Part shown: one piece after another, positions 27,329-36,071 of the stretch
Layout of the letters: each line of letters begins with the position of its first letter
Numbering within the stretch: the stretch's first letter is position 1
Source of the DNA: Paraliobacillus sp. PM-2
GTDB taxonomy: Bacteria > Bacillota > Bacilli > Bacillales > Amphibacillaceae
Length of the DNA: 64,000 nt
Assembly (NCBI RefSeq): GCF_001368815.1
Contig: NZ_CTEI01000001.1
Coordinates: 682,001-746,000, forward strand
Reading direction: 5' to 3'
Notes under the pieces: generated by a model
What the model was told of the DNA's origin: nothing
Databases searched by the model: none
Seen by the model: the letters and a program-made list of their open reading frames with translations, nothing else
Position numbers and translations under genes: made by a program

Positions 27329-27505
27329 ATGGACATTGCAGCGTTATCCACTGTGATCAGTCAAACAAAGCTCCAACAACAAGCATCTATTCAAGTAATG
27401 GATAAGGCGATGGATCAATCGCAAGTGAAAAGTGAAGGCCTCATCAAGATGATGGAGCAGTCTGTATCACCACACTTAGGAAGTAATATTGATACAAAAG
27501 CATAA
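27329..27505 (+). CDS. YjfB-family putative motility protein
   Basis: A 58-residue helical protein, MDIAALSTVISQTKLQQQAS with a C-terminal VSPHLGSNIDTKA typical of the YjfB family. In B. subtilis yjfB is in the SigD regulon, though at another locus. ATG 27329 follows AGGTGAACGGG; the longer frame from 27284 has no ribosome site. A poor SigD-like match (TAAA at 27250) lies upstream. Function unknown. Confidence 0.78.
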   Translation: MDIAALSTVISQTKLQQQASIQVMDKAMDQSQVKSEGLIKMMEQSVSPHLGSNIDTKA

Positions 27506-27514
27506 TCGAATATG

Positions 27515-27544
27515 AACACTATCAATTTGGGATAGTGTTTTTTT
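27515..27544 (+). terminator. Terminator after the yjfB-like gene
   Basis: AACACTATC and GATAGTGTT form a 9-bp stem followed by TTTTTT. Confidence 0.8.
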
Positions 27545-27607
27545 GTTTTTATCATGGTCCTTATGCCCTATTTCTAGCATGTCAGTTAAAAACCTACTGT
27601 TTTTTCT

Positions 27608-27634
27608 TAAGATCATCACATATGTTTCCGATAT
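27608..27634 (+). promoter_or_regulatory. SigD promoter of flaG-fliD-fliS-fliT
   Basis: TAAG, 15 nt, TCCGATAT; one mismatch in each box of TAAA-N15-GCCGATAT. It lies about 40 bp before flaG. Confidence 0.75.
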
Positions 27635-27673
27635 TAATAGAAACTACATAATAAAAAGGGGATGGCATGTGCC

Positions 27674-28045
27674 ATGAACGTTGGGGAAATAAAAACAAGT
27701 TCCCAATTCCTGCAAAGAAATGAGAACATCACGTTTTCGGCAGCTGCAAGAAATAGGGAAGACACAAACGCTTCTATTGCCTTGTATCAAACTATTAAAG
27801 AAAACAGTGAAGGTCAACCAAATCCAGAACAAACAAAGCAGTTAGTTGAACAATTAAATGAATTATTAGATCCGTCATTCACCGATGTGAAATTTGAATT
27901 TCATGATAAACTCGAACGTTACTATGTAACGGTCGTTGATCAGAATACCAAAGAAGTAATAAAAGAAATACCACCAAAAAAAATGCTTGATTTATATGCA
28001 TCGATTGCTGAATCGATCGGTTTAATTGTGGATGAGAAAGCTTAA
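27674..28045 (+). CDS. flaG: Flagellar protein FlaG
   Basis: A 123-residue soluble protein (YvyC of B. subtilis) with the FlaG core VKFEFHDKLERYYVTVVDQN and VIKEIPPKKMLDLYASI. It is thought to influence filament length. The start could be ATG 27662 or 27674. The second is chosen because AAAAGGGG directly abuts the first and related proteins begin MN. It is followed by fliD after 26 nt. Confidence 0.87.
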   Translation: MNVGEIKTSSQFLQRNENITFSAAARNREDTNASIALYQTIKENSEGQPNPEQTKQLVEQLNELLDPSFTDVKFEFHDKLERYYVTVVDQNTKEVIKEIPPKKMLDLYASIAESIGLIVDEKA

Positions 28046-28071
28046 TTTTTGGTAAAGAAAGGAGTAAAAAG

Positions 28072-29910
28072 ATGGCATACAGTGTAAATACCTCGAACAG
28101 AATTACGGGCCTAGCTTCTGGGATTGATACGGAATCGATGGTTAAAGAGCTAATGGCAGCTGAACGAAAACCCTTAGACAAAATGGAACAAGATCAGATT
28201 TGGACGTCCTGGAGACGGGATGCATACCGCGATATGAATAAATTGTTTTATGATTTAGATCAACAGATTTTAGATATGAAATTACAACGTACATACAATG
28301 GCAAAAGCGTTACATCAACTAATGATACGCTTGTGACTGCAACAGCATCAGCTAGCTCTAGTAGTATCTCTCATACGATTGAGGATGTAACGATTGCAAC
28401 TGCTGCAAGAAATGTTAGTCAGAGTTCCTTGTCTACTGATGCTGGGGACAAAATTGATCCTAGCCAGAGCTTATGGATGAATCAAGGTAAATTTAGTAAT
28501 GGGATCACTTGGGAAACCGAAACATATACCAATGAAGATATAACAGTAAGTCAAGAGACTGCAACATTTAAGTTGGCTAAAGGAGCATTAAATGAGGCTT
28601 CTTTAGGTGGGAAGACCATCGATGTAGCAGATAGTGATGGGAATCTTACCTCCTATGATATTGTTGCTGGTTCTACTGCTGACCTTGATACTGCTACAAT
28701 TGGTGCGAATCAAGTGTTTGTAAATGTAGACGACGGGACACTCAAATTTGGTTCGAAATTATCCGCAGGTAGCACCATTAAAGGACAGGATTACGACCAT
28801 CAAGTGATTAATTTTTCTATCACTACGTTTGATCAAGATGGTAATCCAATCAATGATTCTAGTAATGCTGATGGCGATTTTGATTTTTCGTTTGATGGGA
28901 CAACAACAATGAACCAAATGTTAAACAAAATAACTAATTCTAATGTCGGGGTTTCTGCATTTTATGATGAACATAATGATGTAGTTAGTTTACAGCGAAC
29001 GGAAACCGGTGATTTAAACAACGGTAATGCAGGCATGGCGTTTAGTGGTTCTTTTTTAACAGATACATTGCAGCTAAATGAAGCCAATGAAATAAAAGGC
29101 ACAGATGCAACGTTTACGATTGATGGATTAACTACCAAGCGGCATTCTAATACTTTTACGATAAGTGATGTAACCTACACATTAAATAAAAGTTTTAATT
29201 CTGAACCGGTTCAAGTTAATGTTCAAAATGATGTGGAGACTTCGTTTGATAAGATAAAATCGTTTGTTGAGAATTATAATACAATGATTGAAAAGGTAAA
29301 TGAGGCTGTACAAGAAACACGCTATCGTGATTATAAACCATTGACGGATACTCAAAAAAAGGAATTATCCGAAAAGGAAATTGAGTTATGGGAAGAAAAA
29401 TCAAAAAGTGGCTTACTGAAGGGTGACTCTATTTTAAGCAATGGATTATCTAATATGCGTTCGAATTGGTACGCAAATGTTGATAATAGTAGTAACTTTT
29501 CAAGTTTAATAGAAGTTGGCATTACTACTTCTTCCGATTACACTGATCGTGGAAAACTTGAGATAGACGAGGATAAGTTAAAAGCCGCTTTACGTGAAGA
29601 TCCAGACTCTGTGCATAAACTGTTTTCTAATAATGTAGAAGGATCTGGTCGTGGAATTATGAATCGATTAGAGGATTCGATCGAGGGAACGATTAATCGA
29701 GTAGAGGAACGAGCAGGTAAAGCAAGTTCTACCCCACAGCAATATACACTTGGCCGACAATTAGATCAGATGGATGATCAGATATCTGATTTTGAAGACA
29801 GGTTGGTGCAGACAGAAAATCGTTATTGGCGTCAGTTTACGCAAATGGAAAAAATGATCCAACAAATGAATTCACAATCAAACTACCTAATGCAACAATT
29901 CAGTGGCTAG
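28072..29910 (+). CDS. fliD: Filament cap protein FliD (HAP2)
   Basis: A 612-residue secreted capping protein that folds flagellin at the filament tip. The N-terminal RITGLASGIDTESMVKELM and the motif AERKPLDKMEQDQIWTSWRR are diagnostic. The C-terminus has the coiled coil ENRYWRQFTQMEKMIQQMNS. AAAGGAG precedes the ATG. The stop is close to fliS, which follows. Confidence 0.95.
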   Translation: MAYSVNTSNRITGLASGIDTESMVKELMAAERKPLDKMEQDQIWTSWRRDAYRDMNKLFYDLDQQILDMKLQRTYNGKSVTSTNDTLVTATASASSSSISHTIEDVTIATAARNVSQSSLSTDAGDKIDPSQSLWMNQGKFSNGITWETETYTNEDITVSQETATFKLAKGALNEASLGGKTIDVADSDGNLTSYDIVAGSTADLDTATIGANQVFVNVDDGTLKFGSKLSAGSTIKGQDYDHQVINFSITTFDQDGNPINDSSNADGDFDFSFDGTTTMNQMLNKITNSNVGVSAFYDEHNDVVSLQRTETGDLNNGNAGMAFSGSFLTDTLQLNEANEIKGTDATFTIDGLTTKRHSNTFTISDVTYTLNKSFNSEPVQVNVQNDVETSFDKIKSFVENYNTMIEKVNEAVQETRYRDYKPLTDTQKKELSEKEIELWEEKSKSGLLKGDSILSNGLSNMRSNWYANVDNSSNFSSLIEVGITTSSDYTDRGKLEIDEDKLKAALREDPDSVHKLFSNNVEGSGRGIMNRLEDSIEGTINRVEERAGKASSTPQQYTLGRQLDQMDDQISDFEDRLVQTENRYWRQFTQMEKMIQQMNSQSNYLMQQFSG

Positions 29911-29941
29911 TAAAATAAGTCTAAAGGAGTGTTTGGTAAGG

Positions 29942-30343
29942 ATGACTTATCAACAATATCAGCAAGCATATAAGAATAATTCTGTTAATACAGCTTCACC
30001 TGGTGAATTAACGTTAATGCTGTACAATGGCTGTTTAAAATTTATTAAATATGCTAAAAAGGGAATCGAAGAGAATAATTATGAATTTAAAAATACAAAT
30101 ATCCAGAAAGCACAAAACATTATACGTGAATTAATGGTGACATTAGATCCTAAGGCGGATATTACGGATCAATTAATGCCGTTATATGATTATATTATTC
30201 GTATTTTAATGGAAGCAAATATTGAAAATAGGGTTGATCTATTAGATGAAGCCTATGACCTTGTACAAGAATTTCGTGATACATGGAAAGAAGTTTTAAA
30301 GCAAACGCGCAAACAAAGTTACGGTCAAGGTGCTCAAGTCTAA
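29942..30343 (+). CDS. fliS: Flagellin export chaperone FliS
   Basis: A 133-residue helical chaperone that keeps flagellin unfolded for export. The signature is NSVNTASPGELTLMLYNGCL, followed by ENNYEFKNTNIQKAQNIIREL. ATG 29942 is chosen with AAAGGAGTGTTTGGTAAGG upstream; the longer frame overlaps fliD and is unlike the family. Its stop overlaps the fliT start (TAATG). Confidence 0.95.
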   Translation: MTYQQYQQAYKNNSVNTASPGELTLMLYNGCLKFIKYAKKGIEENNYEFKNTNIQKAQNIIRELMVTLDPKADITDQLMPLYDYIIRILMEANIENRVDLLDEAYDLVQEFRDTWKEVLKQTRKQSYGQGAQV

Positions 30344-30696
30344 TGGAACGTATGCAACAGTTATACCGTTTGACGGTTGAATTACTTCAAGTCGTTGATC
30401 AAGCAACAAAAGTTAAAAATAGAGAAGAAGAAATGAAAAAAGTGACAGATTTACTAGATCAACGAGAAATACTCTTACAAACAATTAAACACCCGTACAC
30501 GGAAGAAGAATTAGCTATTGGTAAAAAAATTCTTCCGATGGAGCAAGAAATCGGGCAAAAAATGCAGGCGCTATTTACTCATTTAAAAATAGATATGCGT
30601 ACAGTAAAAAAGCAAAAGACAACAAATCAGAAATATTCAAATCCATATAAGAATTTGGCGAGTTTTGATGGAACATTCTTAGACAAAAGGAAATAG
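30343..30696 (+). CDS. fliT: Flagellar protein FliT
   Basis: A 117-residue helical protein coupled to fliS by a TAATG overlap. It corresponds to FliT by position and helical character (MERMQQLYRLTVELLQVVD; RREILLQTIKHP-like region). FliT acts as a chaperone for FliD and, in enteric bacteria, also as a regulator; only the chaperone role is inferred here. Confidence 0.78.
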   Translation: MERMQQLYRLTVELLQVVDQATKVKNREEEMKKVTDLLDQREILLQTIKHPYTEEELAIGKKILPMEQEIGQKMQALFTHLKIDMRTVKKQKTTNQKYSNPYKNLASFDGTFLDKRK

Positions 30697-30704
30697 GTGA
30701 TGAT

Positions 30705-31088
30705 TTGGTACAATTGAGGGAAGCAGACTATCAGCTGTTACATGAGTATAAGGAAATGCTACTTGTGATAGAAGAAGGTTTTACTTATGTAACAACAAAT
30801 TTGCGAGAAGAAGCACCGCCGCAAGTACAAGACGTATTTAATGATCTATTAGCAGCATTTCAACGAATTAACACAACACATACTACATTATCAAAGTGTT
30901 TTGAAGAAGACGAAGAGTTAGATAGGCTATTGGATGATTACAAAGTGCTTATTACTAACTTAACTGGCTGGTTTGAAATGCATACAAATGTGAAGAAGAA
31001 AGAATTACTCGACAAACAAATCATTCCGCAGTTTGTGCAATGGAGAGATAACATGCTAACTTTTATTGAACCATATACGATCCAATAA
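30705..31088 (+). CDS. Hypothetical flagellar-locus protein
   Basis: 127 residues, acidic, all-helical, no membrane segment or signal. TTG 30705 follows AGGTGATGA and is 8 nt after fliT, so it is most likely co-transcribed. I do not recognise a characterised family. Size and helical makeup resemble small flagellar chaperones, but that is only a guess. Confidence 0.65.
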   Translation: MVQLREADYQLLHEYKEMLLVIEEGFTYVTTNLREEAPPQVQDVFNDLLAAFQRINTTHTTLSKCFEEDEELDRLLDDYKVLITNLTGWFEMHTNVKKKELLDKQIIPQFVQWRDNMLTFIEPYTIQ

Positions 31089-31114
31089 AGTAGGAAGTGG
31101 TTTTCTTACGAATA

Positions 31115-31152
31115 AAAAGCTCTAACTACATGTATTTGTAATTAGAGCTTTT
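31115..31152. terminator. Bidirectional terminator
   Basis: AAAAGCTCTAA and TTAGAGCTTTT with A and T runs on both sides, between convergent genes. Confidence 0.8.
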
Positions 31153-31154
31153 AT

Positions 31155-31445
31155 TTACATAGTAAAAAAGGCTAAACCAAGGATAGTAAATAAAATCATT
31201 AATCCATAAAGTGCGATAGCAATAATCCCGGTTGTAAGCCCAGCAACAGCCATTCCACGACCGCCAAGTTGATGTTGCTTCACTTCTTTAAAAGCTTTGT
31301 TAGCTAAAACAATAGCGATAATCCCTAGAATAAAACCAATCCAAGGTACAAGAATAGACAAGATACCTAGAACCATAGAAGCGATTGCTTTTCCACTTGT
31401 CTGTGGTGCTTGTTGGAATTGTTGTGGCTCTTCCATAATATACAT
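31155..31445 (-). CDS. DUF4190 small membrane protein (copy 1)
   Basis: 96 residues with two membrane helices (VLGILSILVPWIGFILGIIA and LTTGIIAIALYGLMILFTIL) joined by the DUF4190 loop ANKAFKEVKQHQLGGRGMAV. It is a close paralogue of the next gene, from a tandem duplication. An AGAAAGGATG ribosome site precedes the start. Function unknown. Confidence 0.8.
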   Translation of the reverse strand: MYIMEEPQQFQQAPQTSGKAIASMVLGILSILVPWIGFILGIIAIVLANKAFKEVKQHQLGGRGMAVAGLTTGIIAIALYGLMILFTILGLAFFTM

Positions 31446-31520
31446 CCTTTCTATCTCACACGTATTTTACAGTATACCCTTTTAATGGAAACGTGTGTGC
31501 TTTAATTTATTTTAAAAAAG

Positions 31521-31553
31521 AACAAACACTAACATGGATGTTAGCGTTTGTTT
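31521..31553 (-). terminator. Terminator after DUF4190 copy 2
   Basis: AACAAACACTAACAT and ATGTTAGCGTTTGTT pair almost fully; on the minus strand TTTTTT follows. Confidence 0.75.
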
Positions 31554-31557
31554 ATTC

Positions 31558-31845
31558 TTAATAATACATGCCATTAAAAGTAGCTATGCCAATAATAAAT
31601 AATAATAGCATAAGGCCATAAATAGCAGTTCCAACAATACCAGTTGTCAATCCTGCTACCGCCATGCCGCGTCCGCCTAGCTGATAGTGAGCAATTTCTT
31701 TAAAAGCTTTATTTGCTAAAACAATAGCAATAATACCTAAGACAAATCCAATCCAAGGAATAATAATAGATAAGATACCTAAAACCAAAGAGGCAATTGC
31801 TTTTCCACTAGCCTGAGGTGTTGAATTGAAATGTTGTTCTTCCAT
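31558..31845 (-). CDS. DUF4190 small membrane protein (copy 2)
   Basis: 95 residues, nearly identical in layout to copy 1 (LVLGILSIIIPWIGFVLGII, then YQLGGRGMAVAGLTTGIVGT). Each copy has its own ribosome site, and a terminator lies between them, so they look like separately transcribed duplicates. Function unknown. Confidence 0.8.
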   Translation of the reverse strand: MEEQHFNSTPQASGKAIASLVLGILSIIIPWIGFVLGIIAIVLANKAFKEIAHYQLGGRGMAVAGLTTGIVGTAIYGLMLLLFIIGIATFNGMYY

Positions 31846-32089
31846 GAAAACGCCCTTTCTGCAGTAAATATTTTATTCATACCAAGTAATTATTTAGCAA
31901 TGTACTTACAAATAAAACATAGTCTAAACAAATTCATTTTTTTATTATAACATGTCATTCTTATGTCTATGAATTATAAAATAATTATTTTATCTGCTAA
32001 ACGTTTAAAAATGTTGGTATGATTGTGTTTTGCTATGAATAAGATTTAACATACATTAGTTATCTATAATTTCGACAAAATTTTTATGT

Positions 32090-32115
32090 GTTTAAGCAGG
32101 AATAAGTACGGGTAT
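32090..32115 (+). promoter_or_regulatory. SigB promoter of hpf
   Basis: GTTTAA, 14 nt, GGGTAT: an exact match to the SigB consensus, about 35 bp before the hpf ATG. B. subtilis hpf (yvyD) is also a general stress gene under SigB, with SigH. Confidence 0.88.
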
Positions 32116-32150
32116 TATAGAAATATAGATATAGAAAGGAGGACACTTTT

Positions 32151-32702
32151 ATGAAATATAACATTCGAGGAGAAAATGTTGAGGTTACAGGGGCGATAAA
32201 ACAATACATCGAGAAAAAAGTAAGTAAGCTAGAACGCTATTTTGATACACCCCCAACATCAGATGTCAATGTAAATTTAAGTGTCTATAATGAGGAGCAA
32301 CAAATTGAAATAACAATTCCGATGACAAATCTATTACTACGCGCGGAGGAGCAACATGCGGATTTATATGCCGCAATTGATTTAGTAGTAGATAAATTAG
32401 AAAGACAGATTCGAAAATATAAAACAAAAGTAAACCGCAAAGCACGTCAACAAGGTGCACCTAAACATATTTTTGCGGAAATGGAAAAAGAAGCAATTCG
32501 AGAAAATGAAGAGGACGAGGACAACTTTGAAATTGTAAGAACCAAGCGTTTTGATTTAAAACCAATGGATTCAGAAGAAGCAATTTTACAGATGGACATG
32601 TTAGGACATACTTTTTACGTATTTACAAACGCTGAGTCTGGTGACACAAACGTTGTGTACCGTCGCCGCGATGGAAAATACGGTTTGATTGAACCAAGTT
32701 AA
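32151..32702 (+). CDS. hpf: Ribosome hibernation promoting factor, long form
   Basis: 183 residues. The N-terminal S30AE domain (KYNIRGENVEVTGAIKQYIE, KVSKLERYFD) binds the 30S decoding region. The C-terminal dimerisation domain (IVRTKRFDLKPMDSEEAILQ, MLGHTFYVFTNAESG) drives 70S-to-100S pairing. Both are complete, as in other Firmicutes. AAAGGAGG precedes the ATG and a SigB promoter lies just upstream. In B. subtilis secA follows directly; here the accessory region intervenes. Confidence 0.96.
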   Translation: MKYNIRGENVEVTGAIKQYIEKKVSKLERYFDTPPTSDVNVNLSVYNEEQQIEITIPMTNLLLRAEEQHADLYAAIDLVVDKLERQIRKYKTKVNRKARQQGAPKHIFAEMEKEAIRENEEDEDNFEIVRTKRFDLKPMDSEEAILQMDMLGHTFYVFTNAESGDTNVVYRRRDGKYGLIEPS

Positions 32703-32720
32703 TACATGAATAAAAAGTAG

Positions 32721-32751
32721 AAGGGTTCCGTTTTGAAACGGAACCTTTTTT
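32721..32751 (+). terminator. Terminator after hpf
   Basis: AAGGGTTCCGTTTTGAAACGGAACCTT hairpin followed by a T run. Confidence 0.85.
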
Positions 32752-32817
32752 ATGGAAAGAATGGGTGAATGATTTTTTTGTCAAAAAATCGATCATCGAC
32801 GACCTTTGGAGATGATC

Positions 32818-32947
32818 GGCGCTCAAGCAAAAATATCGGCGCTCAAGCAAAAATATCGGCGCTCAAGCAAAAATATCGGCGCTCAAGCAAAAATATCGGC
32901 GCTCAAGCAAAAATATCAGCGCTCATTCAAAAATATCGGCGCTCATG
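32818..32947. repeat. 20-bp tandem repeat array
   Basis: Unit GGCGCTCAAGCAAAAATATC. Five identical head-to-tail copies (32818-32917) are followed by one variant (AGCGCTCATTCAAAAATATC) and a 10-nt partial copy, with no spacers. The array overlaps the last codons of the downstream minus-strand NERD gene, so it supplies that protein's C-terminus (VRHERRYF). Confidence 0.95.
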
Positions 32948-33904
32948 TCGCACTAATTCCTTCAAATGATATTCTCTAGCTTTATTTTCACCACGATACT
33001 CGAGCTTTAATCCAGTTAGTATTCTCTTAACGGTAGAGGGCGACTGGATGACCAAAAAACGCCTTGCTTCTTCATTCTTTATCGATTCTTTAAATAGCAG
33101 TGCATACTCCACGAGTGCTTGTTTATGTGCCATTTTATCCTTTCCCCCGCAGCTTGGACATAGCCATGTTCGCTTCTCGCGCTTCATCATATCTTTTTTA
33201 CAGATTGTACACCAAACACCGTTACGAATGTGGTGATTTGGTAAAGAATACTTTTCATGTAAATGTAATCGATAGTCGGTGTGATGACTATTTAAAAAAT
33301 CCGCTAATTTTTTTAGCTCTGCATGCGTGTATTTGTTCTGTTTAACTTGTTTGGTAAGTTGCCTTATATGATTTGGAAGTTGTTCACTTGTGATGATGTT
33401 ATTATACGATTGGTTAAATTGAAGAATTACTCTTGGATGGGTAAAACAAATGATAGGATGTATAGGAACTTCTGGAAACCCGTGTTGGCGGAGAAAATGT
33501 TTCAAATGGAGCATTTGCTCATTAATTTGAAGTTGGGGATTTTGAAATGTTTCACTGATTCCGTCAACAGAACGAATCATTTGTCCAGCTTGATTAAATG
33601 TAATACTTCCTTTCATGTTTTTTGCTTCAATAACATAATGTGCGTTGGGTGTTAATAAAAGTGCATCAAGTTGAAATGCGTTATTCGCTGCAGGGAGTCG
33701 GAGGCCATATAGTAGAATAGATTCAGAGATTTCAATTAAATGAAAAAAATAATTCAGACTTAATTCACCTTGATAACCAGATTGTTCTTTCCTCAATATA
33801 TCAGACAAAAATACATGTTGTTCATTTTTTAAAGATAATCTTGGAAGAAGTGCTTCTAATTGCAACAATTTTAAAGGCTTTTTTACTGGTCTGCCTATTT
33901 GCAT
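32927..33904 (-). CDS. NERD-domain protein (nuclease-related)
   Basis: 325 residues. The N-terminal NERD domain has GYQGELSLNYFFHLIE, then FQLDALLLTPNAHYVIEAKN with the Asp and Glu-x-Lys residues typical of PD-(D/E)xK-like folds. A C-terminal CTIC/CPSCGG pair forms a possible zinc ribbon. The start is at 33904, with AGAGGTAG upstream. The substrate is unknown; NERD proteins are presumed to act on DNA or RNA. Its last codons run into the tandem repeat. Confidence 0.82.
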   Translation of the reverse strand: MQIGRPVKKPLKLLQLEALLPRLSLKNEQHVFLSDILRKEQSGYQGELSLNYFFHLIEISESILLYGLRLPAANNAFQLDALLLTPNAHYVIEAKNMKGSITFNQAGQMIRSVDGISETFQNPQLQINEQMLHLKHFLRQHGFPEVPIHPIICFTHPRVILQFNQSYNNIITSEQLPNHIRQLTKQVKQNKYTHAELKKLADFLNSHHTDYRLHLHEKYSLPNHHIRNGVWCTICKKDMMKREKRTWLCPSCGGKDKMAHKQALVEYALLFKESIKNEEARRFLVIQSPSTVKRILTGLKLEYRGENKAREYHLKELVRHERRYF

Positions 33905-34085
33905 GTATCTACCTCTTTTCTTATTTGAAGATAGCTTTAGTATACATTTTTTGTAAGAGGTAGACAAGACACTGGTGATAAAGATATAACCCCCATCCGA
34001 AGCTAATTAATCCCTCAAACAGTAAATAGCCGTTGATCTTAAAGCATATTTAATTGAATGATCTTCACATCAGGCTATTAACCGA

Positions 34086-34439
34086 CTATTCAATCAATTT
34101 CTTCACTTGTTCAATTGGTTGTTTGTGACGTGCTTCATGGTATGCTGAAAAAGGACAGCCATTGTTCCAAACACGTTCTAAAACATTTTCTATCGTAAAT
34201 AAATCTGGTGATAAATTGTTTGTTAGTTCCTCCCAGAACAGAGGAGTAGCAACAGTAGCTTGCTCCGTTTTCCGTGGGGAGTAGGGAGCAATTAAAGTTT
34301 TATTTTGACCATGTTGTACGTAATCAAGATAAAGCCGTTTCTTTCTATTTTTCTTTAATCGTTCGGTTGTAAACAAGTCTGGATATTTTCCCTCTAGCAA
34401 TTGAGCAATTACCTTTGTAAATGCACCTGTTTCTTCACA
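34086..34439 (-). pseudogene. ligD: Host ligD fragment 3: polymerase domain C-terminus
   Basis: About 118 codons starting CEETGAFTKVIAQLL, with LFTTERLKKNRKKRLYLDYV and LIAPYSPRKTEQATVATPLF, the conserved end of the LigD primase-polymerase domain. It lines up exactly with the C-terminal third of the polymerase encoded at 42114-43376. The upstream part of the gene lies 6.6 kb away at 41095, so this is the 3' end of a ligD cut by an insertion. It lacks a proper start of its own. Confidence 0.88.
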
Positions 34440-34473
34440 TGTGGTTTTTGTTTTTGAAGATGAGAATTCCATG

Positions 34474-34650
34474 ATGACACAACCTTTACCTGATAGATCA
34501 ATACAGGGTGAGGATGCAATACCATTCGTTTATGTTACGCACATGGACCAAGACAGTGACTTCTTTTTTACTCATTACCAAGATACTTCGTTTAAGAATC
34601 GGTATAAGGAAGTTGATTATGAAGAGGAGTTAAATAGAATGGCTGACTAA
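34474..34650 (+). CDS. Possible small ORF at the left edge of the insertion
   Basis: A 58-residue acidic reading, MTQPLPDRSIQGEDAIPFVY onward, rich in aromatic and acidic residues. Only a weak GAAGATGAG site precedes it. I recognise no family. It could be the truncated tail of a gene cut when the island was assembled. Confidence 0.3.
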   Translation: MTQPLPDRSIQGEDAIPFVYVTHMDQDSDFFFTHYQDTSFKNRYKEVDYEEELNRMAD

Positions 34651-35196
34651 TATAGTCATTTTGTAATTCACATACGTCATATTTTGAATCTTTTGTGAAG
34701 GAAGATTCTTAAATTTCAAGGTAGAAAAATGGAAGAGAAAGTATATCATTAGATGTGGTCAACGGTGCCATCTGCTGCAGAAGATTGATGGCAACTTAAG
34801 TATCCAGTAACTTACTATACTTGTTCTTTTTTAATTTTAAGTCTATTACTCCACCTCTTAGTTTAGCGTAAATTTCGATGCAAGAAGATAATTCATCATA
34901 TCGGTGTGACCGCTTGATAGAATGCAACACTTCCCTTTTTTATGGACGAGGGTATGATGATCTTAACAGGCATTCAATCACTGTTTGTCTTTGCGTTATC
35001 GATGCTCATGAAAAATGTATACTTACTAATAATTATATACATTAACGAAGTTGTACTTGCTGCACTAACGGGGTAGAAGATGGGGTAAATTTGATGATGT
35101 CCGTAAAGTAATTGGAAGTATCAATAGGTTAACCTATGTTAGCATTCTGATATTTTTAGAATGAACAATATGAAACTATTATAGGAGAGTCTTAAA
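34651..35196. other. Gene-poor stretch in the insertion
   Basis: 546 bp with no convincing gene. A 44-codon hydrophobic reading (34942-35076; MDEGMMILTGIQSLFVFALS onward) looks like a piece of a membrane protein without a ribosome site. This is probably degraded sequence. Confidence 0.4.
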
Positions 35197-35874
35197 ATGA
35201 AAAAGAAAATGAACTATTTAATCTTACTTGTAACGACCATTTTTATAGTGGGTTGTACCAACGTAGAAGATACATCCAATACAGATGGAGAAACAGCTCC
35301 ACAAGAAGAAACCACATCTAATACAAATGAAAATAGTGAAAAGGAAGAAGATGCCACTACAGTTGTTGATGAACCAGTAGTAGAGGAAACACCAACCGAA
35401 ACAAATGATGACCTGATTTCAGGATACGAACTAATAGAGCTAGATGGTGGTGATTTAAGCGGGGATCGAGAATCAGGTGTTGTAGTAGACGTAGGGTATG
35501 GTGACAGGGAGTACTGGGCATTCACTAATGAGTATGGTCAGTTAGTGAGAGTCGTTGCTGAAGAAATTATTCTGCAAGACGATAGTACAGAAGCAGTCCT
35601 ATCAACTGGTAGATACTTCTCTGACGAAGCTAAAGTTCCAGGTGTCGAAAGTGATATATTAGATGAGGGTCATGTTATTGCTGACTCTTTAGGAGGGGTA
35701 TCAAATGCTTATAATATTACACCTCAAGAAAATACACTTAACCGACATGGTGACCAAGCGTACATGGAGAATGCGATACGTAAGGCAGGTGGTGCAACTA
35801 ATTTTGAAGCAGTCATTTCTTACTCGAATACGGAAACCGTAATCATAGGTCATATCGTCCAATACGAAACGTGA
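35197..35874 (+). CDS. Secreted DNA/RNA non-specific endonuclease, lipoprotein
   Basis: 225 residues. The signal peptide ends in the lipobox IVGC (Cys 20), then an acidic Thr/Glu linker to about residue 80. The nuclease domain has EGHVIADSLGGVSNAYNITP followed by NTLNRHGDQAYMENAIRKAG. The GH-Asn-Asn arrangement matches the Endonuclease_NS_2 family, with His as the general base and Asn as metal ligand. It probably degrades extracellular nucleic acids at the cell surface. TAGGAGAG precedes the ATG. Confidence 0.82.
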   Translation: MKKKMNYLILLVTTIFIVGCTNVEDTSNTDGETAPQEETTSNTNENSEKEEDATTVVDEPVVEETPTETNDDLISGYELIELDGGDLSGDRESGVVVDVGYGDREYWAFTNEYGQLVRVVAEEIILQDDSTEAVLSTGRYFSDEAKVPGVESDILDEGHVIADSLGGVSNAYNITPQENTLNRHGDQAYMENAIRKAGGATNFEAVISYSNTETVIIGHIVQYET

Positions 35875-35967
35875 AAGAAAAGATAAATATTAAAATAATC
35901 AGTCTAGAAAGTAGAAGATCAACACAGCAACTTGAATTACTTATATAGCAATGAATGCTAAACAAAA

Positions 35968-36008
35968 AACAGGTTGCTTATTCTACAAGGAAATAGCCAA
36001 CCTGTTTT
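35968..36008 (+). terminator. Terminator after the nuclease gene
   Basis: AACAGGTTG and CAACCTGTT close a long hairpin followed by TTGTTT. Confidence 0.65.
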
Positions 36009-36071
36009 GTTTACATGTTCTTTCTAATAATTTTTATTAAACCTAGCAACTAGGTATTAGGACTGGCTGTC

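Noticed and set aside
32818-32947. CRISPR array
   Set aside because: The units are contiguous with no unique spacers and there are no cas genes, so it is a simple tandem repeat.
32769-32969. 66-aa ORF rich in KNIGAQAK
   Set aside because: It is a translation of the 20-bp tandem repeat.
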